This document shows positions 23,791 through 34,329 of a DNA stretch of 64,000 nt, piece after piece (the stretch's first letter is position 1; each line of letters begins with the position of its first letter). The notes under the pieces were generated by a model. The model did not search any database, was not told the origin of the DNA, and worked only from the letters and a program-made list of their open reading frames with translations. The translations under genes and the position numbers were made by a program. The DNA lies in contig SRSI01000012.1 of NCBI GenBank assembly GCA_005656395.1, forward strand, positions 1 to 64,000, read 5' to 3'. The DNA comes from Strongyloides papillosus. Lineage: Eukaryota; Nematoda; Chromadorea; Rhabditida; Strongyloididae.

Positions 23791-24643
23791 ATGAATCTAT
23801 TCTTGACTTCTGTGCTATATATCGTTGTGATAATTCACATAGCTTTTGTTTCAGTAAAAGCAAATCCTAGTGATAGCGAAAATGAAAATGAACTACTAGT
23901 TAGTAGAAAAGATTCAGATTCAAGAAGTTCTGGACAAAGAAATAGTAGACGTAGATCTAGCCAATCATCTAACAAAGAATTGAAACTTAATAGTAACAGA
24001 AAAGTCTTTAGAAGAAGACCATCTCTTAGTAATCATCATTGTTCATTAAGTATTAAATTATATTTAAAAGGAACAAAGATACGTAGTTCAATACATGACA
24101 CTGTATGGCATGATTTTAGTTATCAAAATTATTGGGTAAATAGTTATTTGATCTACAAATTAAAGGTAAACTCTTTTGCAAAAATAAAAAAAGATAATTT
24201 TCTAGATAATTCAACACATAAATTTATTAAGATTAGTATATGGTGTATGCCCTTTAAAAGAAAGTGAATCCCTTAATGAATTAGCTCAAGATTATTCTCA
24301 ATATAAAGCAACTAGAAGATTTTTTAATAAAAATCTTATTAAAGATTGTGGAATTATCAAACTTTTATTAAGTTATTCAGAATTACCAGGAATTGTATCA
24401 ACTTTGTACAGTGAACGTTCTCATTACAGTTTTCTTTTAAATTCAGGAAAAGGCATTGCGGATGGCTTTACACAATTAGTATGGAAGAGTACAACATCGA
24501 TTGGTATTGGTATTGCAAGAAGTTACGACTACTTTTATATTACTCTTTTGTTTTATCCAAAAGGTAATATTTGGGGCCAATATGGAAAAAATGTTTTGAA
24601 AAAGCAAATATCGTGGAAAAGGACAATGTTACGCGGAGAATAA
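23791..24643 (+). CDS. CAP/SCP-TAPS secreted protein, array copy 5
   Basis: Exons 23791-24165 and 24206-24643 (phase 0, 40-base intron) give 270 residues. Signal peptide, then linker with ELLVSRKDS and RNSRRRSSQSS, then the pre-CAP block (CSLSIKLYLKGTKI, TVWHDF) and the CAP domain (HINLLRLVYGVCPLKE, ELAQDYSQYKA, LYSERSHYSF, GFTQLVWKSTTSIGIGI, YPKGNIWGQYGKNV). The GHFTQ His is Gly. The segment after ELAQ (YKATRRFFNKNLIKDCG) differs from the other copies, so this is the most diverged intact member. The sequence downstream of the stop also differs from the other units, so the unit's 3' part is diverged here. Confidence 0.87.
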
Positions 24644-26786
24644 AATGTCCAGAATATCTAGATAAATATTACCAAGAATTTAGTCTAGGCATTTTAAGTC
24701 CATACATTCTGGATAATGAAATGTTTAGATTTTCTGTAAAATAAAATGATTATAAATTATTTACAATCAAACTATTCATTTTTTAATTTAAATTATCTAA
24801 ATATTTTAGAAAATTGAATGTCTATAAATTGTTAACATTTAAATTTTTTTAATTTACATTGTGATTGTTGAGATTCTGTAGAGACTTTATTATTTCAAAA
24901 TATTATAAAATACAGTTTATCCCATAATAATTAGTTAAGTTTAATTAATTATAATAAGATCTGTTTGTTTTATCATTATTGATCTTATTTCTTCTCGTAC
25001 ATCTAAAATTTGTATCTGGAAAGTAACAATTAAAGAATTAAATTAACTTTAAGCTTACATTTCAACTGTATTGTCCTAAAAAAGTATTCAAAATAAAATG
25101 TCAAATTATAAAACAACTTACATTATAACGCTAATTTTTTGTAATATTTTTTAAAATAATGCTTTAGAGATAAGAAAATGTATGACCCACATTTTGACTG
25201 TTGTATCATAAGAAAGTTATCCGGAAATTTATTATTTATGAAAGAAAATAAATATATTCTTACCTGATTTCTGCAAAGTAATAATGTTTCAATTTATTCT
25301 TTTGACAAAAACAAACGCAAGTTATCTCTCAAAATGATATTGTGTGAGATTATCCTATGTAGAGTTTATATAATATACCCAGAAGTTTAATTGTAAATTT
25401 TTTAAATTCTAAACATTTTGATTTTTTAGATGTTTTGTTAATAAAAAGCAATCTTTTTGTGTATTTTATATTATTATGAATAATTTAATTTTTAGACTTT
25501 TTTTGATTTCGGATATTTTATTTTTTATATAATTAACTTCTAGATATGTATTCTCAGTGTATAAATTTACTATAATTAGCAAGGTGTTGTGACTATTGGC
25601 TAAAATTTCAAAATGTTTTTATTGTTTTAAAAATCTGTATGTATATAAATTTAAACATGATGATTCAGATTTTGAAATAATATTTTTAAAAAGTTAAATA
25701 GAAATACCTATAAAACGGACTAAACCAATTTTCGTATTAGGCTCAAAAGTTAATTTTGTTTACTCTTGGCGTGTCACAATAAGTAGTGATATTAGCGAAT
25801 CTTTAAGTATTAACTAATAATTTTAAATTTTTATTAGACTAATTGCTTATTTAAAAAAAATTCTAAAGCAATGCTTTAAGACAAAATTTTGGTAAAAATA
25901 GTAGAAATCTTCTTAAAAATTGTCAAATTTGATCATCGACAGAAAATAATATTTATTGAACTTCCAGACTACCTATAATCATGATTAATGGCTCATTTTG
26001 TAGCCAAGAAGTAAGCCTTTAATTCGACCGACCTGATTTTTGATATCCGTCTTTTAAAGTGAAATACTAATTATTTAAGAACATAAAAAGTTTTTTCAAC
26101 ATTTTAGAAAATTTTTTGTATCATTTGGTTTCAATTTTATGCTGATTACAAATAAAATATTTATTTTTTATTATTATTTTTCTCTATTAAAAGATTATAT
26201 ACAAATGTAAACAGGAATGTATTTTTCAACGGTACTTTTTAGCGGAATAATATTTTTAAAAACGTCTCCATTGCATTTGGCTATCCATAACATTCTTACT
26301 CTGTTTAAAATTTTCGCATTTAGGATGCTGGATATGAGAACAAATATGAGTGAAGGAAAAGCCCTCGGTAATGGGGTGGATTCCGATGAAGACCAACATT
26401 GAGAAAAGTTTTACGAGTATACCTGCAAAAAATTGCGGGTTTTTGCTGATTTGATTTCCGCAAAAAAAACATTCCGCAATGCATATTTTCGCAATAAAAC
26501 TAATTCCTCAATCTCATACAAGATGCAATCTTTTTAAAACAATTAGATTATAATAATTGCTTGAGTATAATGGAAAAACTTTCGCACCTTTTTACCCTAA
26601 AAGAAATTTCTGCAAAAATTCGAACGTAAAAAAATATCCGCAAAATAAACAATCTCACAACACTCGCACAAAAAAAATCTTTCAGTGAAAGAATTGCTAA
26701 AACTTTGTCTTTTTTGTGTAGGATTAATGGAAAATTTTATATCCTAAAATAAAGTCGTTATTCAGGAAGAAAATGATTTTTATTTA
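24644..26786. other. Gene-free region with the frayed 3' end of the CAP array
   Basis: No gene is supported. From about 25860 to 26300 the sequence is still alignable with the CAP spacers (TCATTTTGTA, GCTGATTACAAA, ATTGCATTT blocks), so the open frame at 26217-26402 is spacer sequence and not a gene. The stretch 26340-26700 is GC-richer, with many GCAAAA and TCCGC motifs of unknown origin. Confidence 0.5.
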
Positions 26787-27386
26787 TTTCAGTCAAACTT
26801 TGTCACATGCAATAATTATTATGATGATCAACTGACCTATAATGATTTTTATTCCATAAAAATACACAACACGTGTCATAGTATCTATCACAATTGTTAT
26901 CAACATTTCGTAAACTTTTTAAATAAAAGTTTATATAATATACTAATATTTTTAATGATAATTTCACAATAATTATATCATCTTATATATGGCAACAAGA
27001 TTTATATTTTAGAAAAGGAATTGTATTGTAGAAAAAGTTATGAAAGATTTTAAGTACATTCTGGATGAATTTAATAGCCTACACTTAAAATGATAAAAAA
27101 TACTTTTATAGTAAAAGATCAAGGAAATGAAAAAAATGCACAAATATATTGTTTTTAACTAAGAAAAATTTTTAATCTAACTTTTGATATTAAAAATATT
27201 ACTGAAATCATTTGATTTAAAACAAAATTGCAAATAATAAATAAATTGCAATTTTCAGCTTGTTAAAGTAAAGTTATTCCATTTTATTTAAATACACTCA
27301 AAAATTAATGTTCTTAAATATTAATTTACTAGAAGTACGATACAAATAATGTTTAGATAATTTAGTTTAACTAAATAAATTTTAAT

Positions 27387-27395
27387 TATAAAAAG
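27387..27395 (+). promoter_or_regulatory. TATA box of secreted-family copy B
   Basis: TATAAAAAG lies 33 bases before the ATG inside a block conserved with copy C (30624-30632) and preceded in both by TTTAGTTTAACTAAATAAAT. Confidence 0.55.
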
Positions 27396-27427
27396 AAGGA
27401 TTTTTGGAGAAATTTATCACATTCAAA

Positions 27428-28015
27428 ATGGTCTTCAATGTAAGATATTTCTCATTTCCTATTATTATTCTTAAAATTTTGTTATTTATTATCAATAATG
27501 CTACTTATTGCTCACCATTTAAAAGGGACACAAATTTGGTTAAAAATGTATGCATTTAAATTAAATTATAAAATTTTAAGAATGATGTTGAAATAAGTAA
27601 AAGAAATTCCAACATCAATTTAGTTTCAGAAAACCAAAGTAATGACTTTAACATATTGTACTTTTAGATAATTTTATTTTTTAGATGAAGAGAAGCGAGG
27701 AAAAAGAAGAGCAGGTAATGCATTTACAATTGAGAAAAAGTTTTATTTTTTTATCTTTATTACATTTTTAAACAAATCTTGATATTAGATTAAAAATTAT
27801 GATAAGAAATTAAGAATTATTTATTAAAATTATAAGAAAATATTATTCTAGGGCGTATAATTGAAGATCCAGAACTTTTTTTTAGAAGACCTATACCAAT
27901 AAAAAAACAAGGACTACGAGTAAAACTCAGACAGCAAAATCAAAAAAGAAGACGGCAGCAACAAGATAATCAAAAACAACGAAAAAACCCCTCAATACAA
28001 ACGAAGAAACTATAG
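27428..28015 (+). CDS. Four-exon secreted basic protein, family copy B
   Basis: Exons 27428-27547, 27581-27638, 27685-27714 and 27852-28015 join to one frame of 123 residues. The first intron is only 33 bases. The signal peptide is MVFNVRYFSFPIIILKILLF.., then comes a short linker (NDVEISKRNSN), a basic cleavage-like run EEKRGKRRAGR, and a tail rich in Arg, Gln and Lys. Each intron has GT..AG, and the exon phases equal those of copy C at 30665. No domain is recognised. A secreted, furin-type processed basic peptide precursor is one reading. The short exons escape simple frame scans, but conservation of all three junctions with copy C supports the model. Confidence 0.72.
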
Positions 28016-28485
28016 GAGCCAATGAAAAAAACCAAAAAGAAAATAACAACACAAACAGGAAATCGCTCAAAAATTATCATAATGCTAACTGACAATAATT
28101 AAAAGATACCAATAACCTTTAAAAGTAAATTTTCATTTTGATCGGATACAAGAATCGTAATATATTTTTTAAATACACTTTCCAACAGGTCATTTTAAAT
28201 AATTACTAGGTAAAGTTACTATTTATTAAAGCCATTTAGTTGGTAACATTTCAAAAGTTTTATAAAAAGTGTTATATATGAAATTTGTAAAATACTTGAT
28301 TACGTTTATTTTTTTAATTTTGAAAATGTCGGAAATAAAGTATTTATATTATTTTTATGGCGTAATTTAAAAATTTTAATATTTCGTTTTATATGTACAT
28401 TTAAAGAATACCACTGGAAGTTTTTATAAATATTTTTTAACATAATAAATAAATCTCGCAATAACACAGAGATTAATTGTTTCAT
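28016..28485. other. 3' flank of copy B
   Basis: Non-coding 3' part of the duplicated segment up to the left end of the inverted-repeat element. Confidence 0.5.
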
Positions 28486-28489
28486 TACA

Positions 28490-28862
28490 AATCACATCGG
28501 TAACGTGTAGTATCAAAGACGAGATTTTGCACAAATGACACTTTTCTGCATTAATTTCAAAACTTCGAACGGTATCGTAAAATTGATTTTAAGACTTTTT
28601 TATTGTTATTTTTATTAAAAAATAAGTACTATACTTTTTTAAAAATTTCAATTATTTTTTACCTCAAAAAATGCTAAAAATGGTACTTCTGGGACTTTAC
28701 GAAAGCTACCATGTAATTTCAAATAATTTGAAATAGGTGTCATTCGATTTCTAAACTACTTACTATCTATAACTTATTTTTCTCAAGAGATATTCTATGA
28801 ATGGAAAAAGGTTATAAGGCAAAAATTAAGTTTACCTAAAAAAGTACCAAATTTTAAGATAA
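28490..28862 (+). repeat. Left arm of long inverted repeat
   Basis: About 370 bases, imperfectly repeated in inverted orientation at 29650-30036. Confidence 0.68.
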
Positions 28863-29244
28863 GAATAATAAAAAATAGTTATTTAAGTTACAAAACATAT
28901 TTAAAATTAAAAAGATATATATCGAACTTTAAAAAAACTAAAGTAAATAGTTAAGAGCAAACAATAAGCAAAAAAGAAATTGATAACACGCTATTTACTA
29001 AATTAAAAACATTTCTGACTAAATATGCTAACAATTGTTAGCTATAAAAACATAAACAATTAATTTATCATTAACATTAAATTTATTTACTTGTCTTAAT
29101 ATACTTGAAAAAACCAACGTCGTTTTAAAAGGATTTAAAGCTATCTATTTTAATTTAAAACTTGATAATGAACAAACAAAAAGAAGAAATGAACTTTCTA
29201 AAAGCTTTTAGAATTTTTTATACAAGAACAAAATATTTATTACA

Positions 29245-29475
29245 GATTAATTAACAGAAACTCAACAGAGTGATTTGAATATTTACATTGAGAATCTAAA
29301 GAATCTCTACAAATATTCAGCTGTTACTAAAAAATTTAGTGTAACACAAAAATGTCATATTTTGGTTAATTACTTGTTTGAATTTTTTGATATTTATAAG
29401 AATGTTGGTTATTTCAGTGAGCAAGGAATTCAAAGTTTACATGCTTTGGTTAATAACCACCCAAATCGTTTTTAA
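29245..29475 (+). pseudogene. Transposon-protein remnant
   Basis: An open stretch from about 29250 to the stop at 29475 reads LTETQQSDLNIYIENLKNL.. and then KCHILVNYLFEFF..VGYFSEQGIQSLHALVNN. The pattern Lys-x-His-Ile/Leu ... Glu-Phe ... Gly-x-Phe-Ser-Glu-Gln ... Ser-x-His resembles the C-terminal part of transposon-derived proteins common in nematodes; that is a remembered pattern and not a search result. There is no good start codon. A second open piece upstream (about 29101-29210) may be another exon of the same gene. It sits between the inverted repeats, as a transposase remnant would. Confidence 0.42.
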
Positions 29476-29649
29476 TTTATAATTTACAATTACACAGAAC
29501 AGTCAAAAGAATGTTTTAATTCATGAGAGAAGAAATAATTGCCATGTTATAAGAAACAATTATTTTTTCTATATACTCGTATTTTTTTACTTTTATAAAT
29601 TAAAAAATTTAAATAAAAATATTGCAAAAAGTTATGTAGAAATATTGTT

Positions 29650-30036
29650 TTCGTTTTTTAGCATTTAAAATTGGTATTTTCAAGGTAAACTTATTTTTGT
29701 TTTATAACTTTTTTTTCGAGAGATGAAATGTCCTTTGAAAAAATATTTTATAGATAAGAAGTTTAGAATTTGAATAACAATTTTTCCATATTTCTAAGTC
29801 ACCTAATAGTTTTTGTAAAATCTCAAAAGCAACATTTGAGAGCATTTGTTGAGATGAAAAACACCTTCAAAAATAAAATTCTTAAAAAAGTATAATGCAT
29901 AATTTTTAATAAAAAAAGCAATAGAAAAAGTTTCAAAATTACTTTTACAATGCGCTCCAAAGTTATAAAATTAATGAAGAAAGGTGTCATTTTTGTAAAA
30001 TCCCGTTTTTAATACTACGCATTTATATGTACGATT
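29650..30036 (-). repeat. Right arm of long inverted repeat
   Basis: Inverted partner of 28490-28862. The alignment runs through the whole arm with scattered substitutions and small gaps. Confidence 0.68.
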
Positions 30037-30623
30037 TATATTAGTCAAACTTTGTCATATGCAAAAATTAATATGGTGATCAACTGTCCTAATATGATTT
30101 TTATTTCACAAAAATACACAAGGCGTGTCATAAATGTTATCCGAATTTCGTAAACATTTTTTTATAAAAATTTTTAAAATAGATTAATATTTTTAATTAT
30201 AATTTTACAATAATTATATCAATTTGTATATAATGACAAGATTTATATTTTAGAAAAGGAAATGTATTGTAGAAAAAGGTATGAATGTTTAAGTACAATT
30301 TTGATGAATATAATAGTCTAAACTTAATATGAAAATAATATTTTCATGGTAAAAGATCAATTAAATTGAAAAAGCATAAATATATTAGTTTTAACGAAGA
30401 AAAATATTTAAATCTAACTTTTGGTGCTAAGAATATTACTGAAATCATTTGATGTAAAATGAAATTGCAAATAATGAGTTAATTACAATTTTTAACATGT
30501 TGAAATAAAATCACTCTATATTATTTAAATACACTTCAGAATTAATGTTCTTAAATATTAATTTACTAGAAGTACGATACAATTAATGTTTAGATAATTT
30601 AGTTTAACTAAATAAATTTTAAT

Positions 30624-30632
30624 TATAAAAAG
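30624..30632 (+). promoter_or_regulatory. TATA box of secreted-family copy C
   Basis: TATAAAAAG, 33 bases before the ATG, in the block conserved with copy B. Confidence 0.55.
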
Positions 30633-30664
30633 AAGGGTTTTTGAAGAAATTTATCACATTCAAA

Positions 30665-31565
30665 ATGATCTTCAATATAAGATATTTCTCGTTCGCTATT
30701 ATTATTCTTAAAATTTTACTGCTTTTTAACAATAATGCCATTTATGGCTTGCCTCTTGAAAAAGATACAAAATTAGTAGAAAATGTACGTTTTACAAATT
30801 AAATTCAATGGTAATATTTCTAGGACAATATCGAAATAAGTAAAAGAGATTCCGATAGTGTGTTAGTTACAGTAAGCGAAGGTAATGATTTTAATATACT
30901 GTGCTTCTAAATAATTTTATTTTTTTAGATGAAGGGGAGCGTGAAAAAAGAAGAGGAGGTAATGCATTTTTTAGTAAAAAATTTTATAATTTTTATCTGT
31001 ATTATATTGTTAAACAAACCTCGATATTAATTTAAAATATAAAATTAATGATTTCTTGCTTAAAAAATAATGAAATAATAATCTAGGGTGGAAAAAAGAA
31101 GATCGAGATGTATTCAGAAGACACTCAAGAGCAAGAAATCAAGACCATCGTGACAGTGGAAGAAGACGCTATGAAAGACGAGGAAGGCACCGTGATAGAA
31201 GAGGGCATCATCATGGTCATCAAGGACACCATCATTGCCATCATCAGCACCATCACAATCGAACAACCACCACAGCCAGTGAGACAACCACCATGCCCAT
31301 CGTGATAACCACCAAGACCATCGAAACAACCGCACCTGCAACAACTCAAACTACAGGAATTATATCAACAACTCAAACTACAGGAATTATATCAACAACT
31401 CAAACTACAGGAACTATATCAACAACTCAAGCTACAGGAACTATATCAACGACTCAAACTACAGGAACTATATCAACAACTCAAGCTACAGGAACTATAT
31501 CAACGACTCAAGCTACAGGAACTATATCAACAACTCAAACTACAGGAACTATATCAACAACTTAA
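30665..31565 (+). CDS. Four-exon secreted His-rich, Thr-repeat (mucin-like) protein, family copy C
   Basis: Exons 30665-30784, 30824-30881, 30929-30958 and 31087-31565 join to 228 residues. Signal peptide (MIFNIRYFSFAIIILKILLL..), then GLPLEKDTKL, linker (DNIEISKRDSDS), a basic run EREKRRGG and an Arg-rich stretch, then a His-rich segment (about 14 His in 20 residues: GHHHGHQGHHHCHHQHHHN), then TTTTASETTT and eight units of TTQ(T/A)TG(I/T)IS. Thr-rich repeats after a signal peptide suggest a heavily O-glycosylated secreted or surface mucin; the His block could bind metal. Both are inference. The frame ends at TAA 31563-31565 inside a ninth repeat unit. Confidence 0.75.
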
Positions 31566-31583
31566 GCTACAGGAATTATATCA
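31341..31583 (+). repeat. 27-base coding minisatellite, nine units
   Basis: Nine tandem 27-base units, each nine codons, fill the 3' part of the last exon. Units differ by single bases (Thr/Ala, Ile/Thr). Unit nine carries CAA to TAA, which is the stop of the gene. Confidence 0.85.
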
Positions 31584-31616
31584 ACATTTAGAAGAAGAAA
31601 TGCTAAAAGACTATAA

Positions 31617-32850
31617 AACTGTCCCGAAGAAATTGTTTATTTTGATTAGATATAATTAATGGTAGTATATTCTTATAACACGATTTTCAACAGATAATTT
31701 CAAATAATTAATAAACACCCGTTGATATTGAGTAGAACCATTTAGTTGGTAATATTTTCAAAGTTTCAAAAAAAATTTATATATGATATTTGTAAAATAC
31801 TTGATAACGTTAATTTATTTATTTAACTTTGGAAATGTGAGAAATAAAGTATTTAAATTTTTTTATATGAAATTCAAAAGGTTTTATATTTTATAAATAC
31901 GCTTAAAAATTAATATCAATATTTTTGCAAGTAATTTTATATATATTAATTAGTCATATAATTTTAAGTAAAGCAATTGTTATTATGTATCTATTAAACA
32001 ATTTAAACAGCAGATTATTTAAATCATTTCTTAATTTAATATAAATTTCCAAAAAAACCTTCATTAATATAAATATTTCCATTTAAATTCTATAAAATTA
32101 ATTTAAATAGTTAATGCAAACCAAAAAACCTCAAAATTATGCTTTAAAATAAGTTTTAAAAAAAAATTAAATCAATATAAACAAAAATAAGAAAATCATT
32201 ATTTTTTTTCTAAATTAGTTAGAAAAGGGTTTAAAAAGTTTTAATTATAATTGACCAAGTTATTTTTAAAAACCATCCCAATTTTGATCATTTTCTTTTA
32301 TAATTTTGTTCCATAAATAACTTTTTCTTAAAGTTAATCCAAGTTTTTGGTACTTAACTTTTCTGAAATATAGAACTCAAGAGTAAAGGAAAAACCTTAT
32401 ATTATAGAGATTGACTAAAAATTGTCTAAATTATGAATTAAAAATTGGTAGTAGTTTTTATTAAAAAATATAAGTAGAATGCATTGAACGGTTTAATAGA
32501 GCTATGCAGGGTATGGCCATCCGCTAGTATTTCTAACATATTATTTAATCATCCAATTCTTCATAGCTTATTTGATACATAACATTTACTATATAGCGAA
32601 AAAACTGCTTATGACATTTTCGACATTTCATGTTAATCTAAAACGAATCTCTTGAAATTTTCTTTCTGAATCATTTCTTTTATTCATTTTTATTTTAGTA
32701 GTTATCTTTTTCACTGATATTATTTTATTTGTTATCGATATATTCATTAATTTATAAACTAAAAATTTCTATAATACGAATCAAAATATTCTTTTACTAT
32801 ATATTTAAAAAGGTATATTTATAAAAAGCGATTTTTTGTTGAATAAGATT
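31617..32850. other. Gene-free region between copy C and ferroportin 1
   Basis: First part is the 3' flank of the duplicated segment (to about 31880); the rest is AT-rich with no gene seen. The 3' UTR of the ferroportin gene probably lies at its right end. Confidence 0.5.
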
Positions 32851-34329
32851 TCACTTCTTCATAATTTTATTTTTGATAGATGAATAAAGACCTAACAATA
32901 AAGATATCGTTCCAAATGCAACAGAAATAATCATTAAAATTCCAAATGTTCTAACATCAGGCAACAATATTACGAAAATATCCTTAATAGTTGAAAAAAA
33001 GTTACATAAACTATTTTGAAACCCAAAAACAGCTCCACGATCATGATCTTTAACTGATTGTTGTATTTGGTGTGTTATAGCTAAATCAACGAGCCATAAA
33101 CCAATTCGAGAAAATATTATAGTTATTAGGTAAACCCAGATACTTGGATTATTAAAAATTGATATGGAGTTAGGTGAACTGGATAGCTTGAAACTATGAC
33201 TACTTGTTATTAGTAGTTCGCTACTCCAATCCTTAAAGTTCCACTCATTAAAATATCCAATTGGATCAAATAGTGTTCCTGGTATTATCAATGAAATCAA
33301 ACAACAATAGTTGAAAGATTGTTGAATCTAAACAGAAAAATAATTATTATTAATATTTCACTGCAAAATAATGTTGTTTTCCAAAAGTATAATAAAAAAA
33401 CTCACAAAAAGACCACATAAACTCGCAGTAGATGCACCAATACTTCTTTCTAATTTCATATAAATGAAAGCACCGATAATTCCTGTAAGTGAACTTATTC
33501 CTCGGAAAATTCCTAAAATATCTTCAGACACATCATGGGCTTTAGCATATGCTAATGAAAGTCCATCAAAAGCGAGTACCGTCATATATAGTAAGGATAA
33601 TGCCAAAGCTTGATAACAAGTTGATTGTGAAAAATATATTTTTATTATATTAGTTAAAGAAATTTTTTCCTCTTTTTTAATACTATGATCACAACTTTTT
33701 TCATGCAAACTTAAATTATTATTGTACAATTTTTTAATTAAAATATATTCAGCGATCCACGAAACAAGATTCCATATCATAAATATAAGACAAATTATAT
33801 CATAATCAAAATTTTTTAGTAATATTCCAATAAATATAGGTGCTATAATACACGTTGATTGATCTAGTGTTGTCATTGTAGCATTTTTTTCACATAATTT
33901 ACTTTGATCATTGTTAATTAAAACTAATATCCAATCTTTAGATAATAGCATTCTTTCTCCGTCTGATGCTACTTCACTAATTCCATTTAATAATAGCCCA
34001 ATAAACATTAAAATATCAAAAATAGTATTATCAGTATTCATTCTTAATATAATCATATATATTGCAACGCACAATGAAATAAAAATATTATTTATAGATA
34101 GTACAAAACTAATAGATTTCATTCGATTTTGTTTATCAATCCATTTTCCAAGAATACCTGATAAAGCGATAGTACATAATCCATTTAATAATTGAGAAAT
34201 AGCAATTAATTTCAATCCACCAATTTTTTCTAATATAAAAATAACGGCAAATTCCCATAATCGATCACTAAGGCATGATAATGTATAGGCAAAATAAAAA
34301 TGATATATAGTCAAATTTTTTCCCTTCAT
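32851..34329 (-). CDS. Ferroportin-like iron exporter, copy 1
   Basis: Exons 33406-34329 and 32851-33327 (78-base intron, phase 0) give 466 residues with about ten to twelve membrane segments. SLC40 landmarks: FAYTLSCLSDRLWEFAVIF (the DRxW helix 1 motif), LGKWIDKQNRMK, RDW-like SKDWILVL, DQSKLCEKNATMTTLDQSTCIIAP (the SKL.xxNAT...DQ..xIxAP signature) and the end helices with FGILMIISVAFGTISLL. Ferroportins export Fe2+ across the plasma membrane; C. elegans has several. The large loop between halves (SHEKSCDHSIKKEEK region) is short. I chose the ATG at 34329; a longer frame upstream has no ATG. Confidence 0.92.

Larger units (their letters stand above)
12230..26300. repeat. Tandem array of five ~2.74 kb units, each with a CAP gene
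   Basis: The CAP gene starts lie at 12834, 15558, 18296, 21037 and 23791, that is 2724, 2738, 2741 and 2754 bases apart. The spacers are also homologous: each carries the AATATGTAGAAT-type block upstream of the gene, the GATA/TATA promoter block, the AAAGTGATTCT block downstream, and a palindromic ATGATATCAT core. The array frays at both ends: homology to the 5' part of the unit starts near 12230, and a diverged piece of the 3' spacer is still readable to about 26300. All units point the same way, consistent with unequal crossing over. Confidence 0.88.
26787..28420 (+). repeat. Duplicated ~1.6 kb segment, copy B
   Basis: Upstream DNA from about 26787 (AGTCAAACTTTGTCA..), the gene at 27428-28015 and downstream DNA to about 28420 (TTTGTAAAATACTTGAT, AAATAAAGTATTTA) are repeated in the same order at 30041-31880. 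The flanks and first three exons are much more alike than the last exon. Confidence 0.75.
28486..30036. mobile_element. DNA-transposon-like element with long terminal inverted repeats
   Basis: The left arm (about 28490-28862) matches, inverted, the right arm (about 29650-30036). Shared blocks in order include GTAGTAT, GATTTT(G/A)CA, AATGACAC, CATTAATTT, ATACTTTTTTAA, TCTAAACT, TATCTATAA and AAGTTTACCT. The ~790-base middle holds a coding remnant (29245-29475). The element lies exactly between the two duplicated secreted-gene segments. Long inverted repeats around a transposon-like coding remnant suggest a degenerate DNA transposon. Target duplications are not clear and the ends are accurate to perhaps 15 bases. 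Confidence 0.68.
30041..31880 (+). repeat. Duplicated ~1.8 kb segment, copy C
   Basis: Direct copy of 26787-28420, starting right beside the transposon-like element. It is longer because the last exon carries a 27-base tandem repeat. Confidence 0.75.

Noticed and set aside
26217..26402. 61-codon plus-strand frame
   Set aside because: First part aligns with non-coding CAP spacer DNA; no homologous frame in other units.
31108..31305. Alternative frames over the His-rich exon (both strands)
   Set aside because: Only the frame giving GWKKEDRD..HHH..TTT joins exons 1-3 by proper splice sites and matches the copy B phase; the others are shadows.
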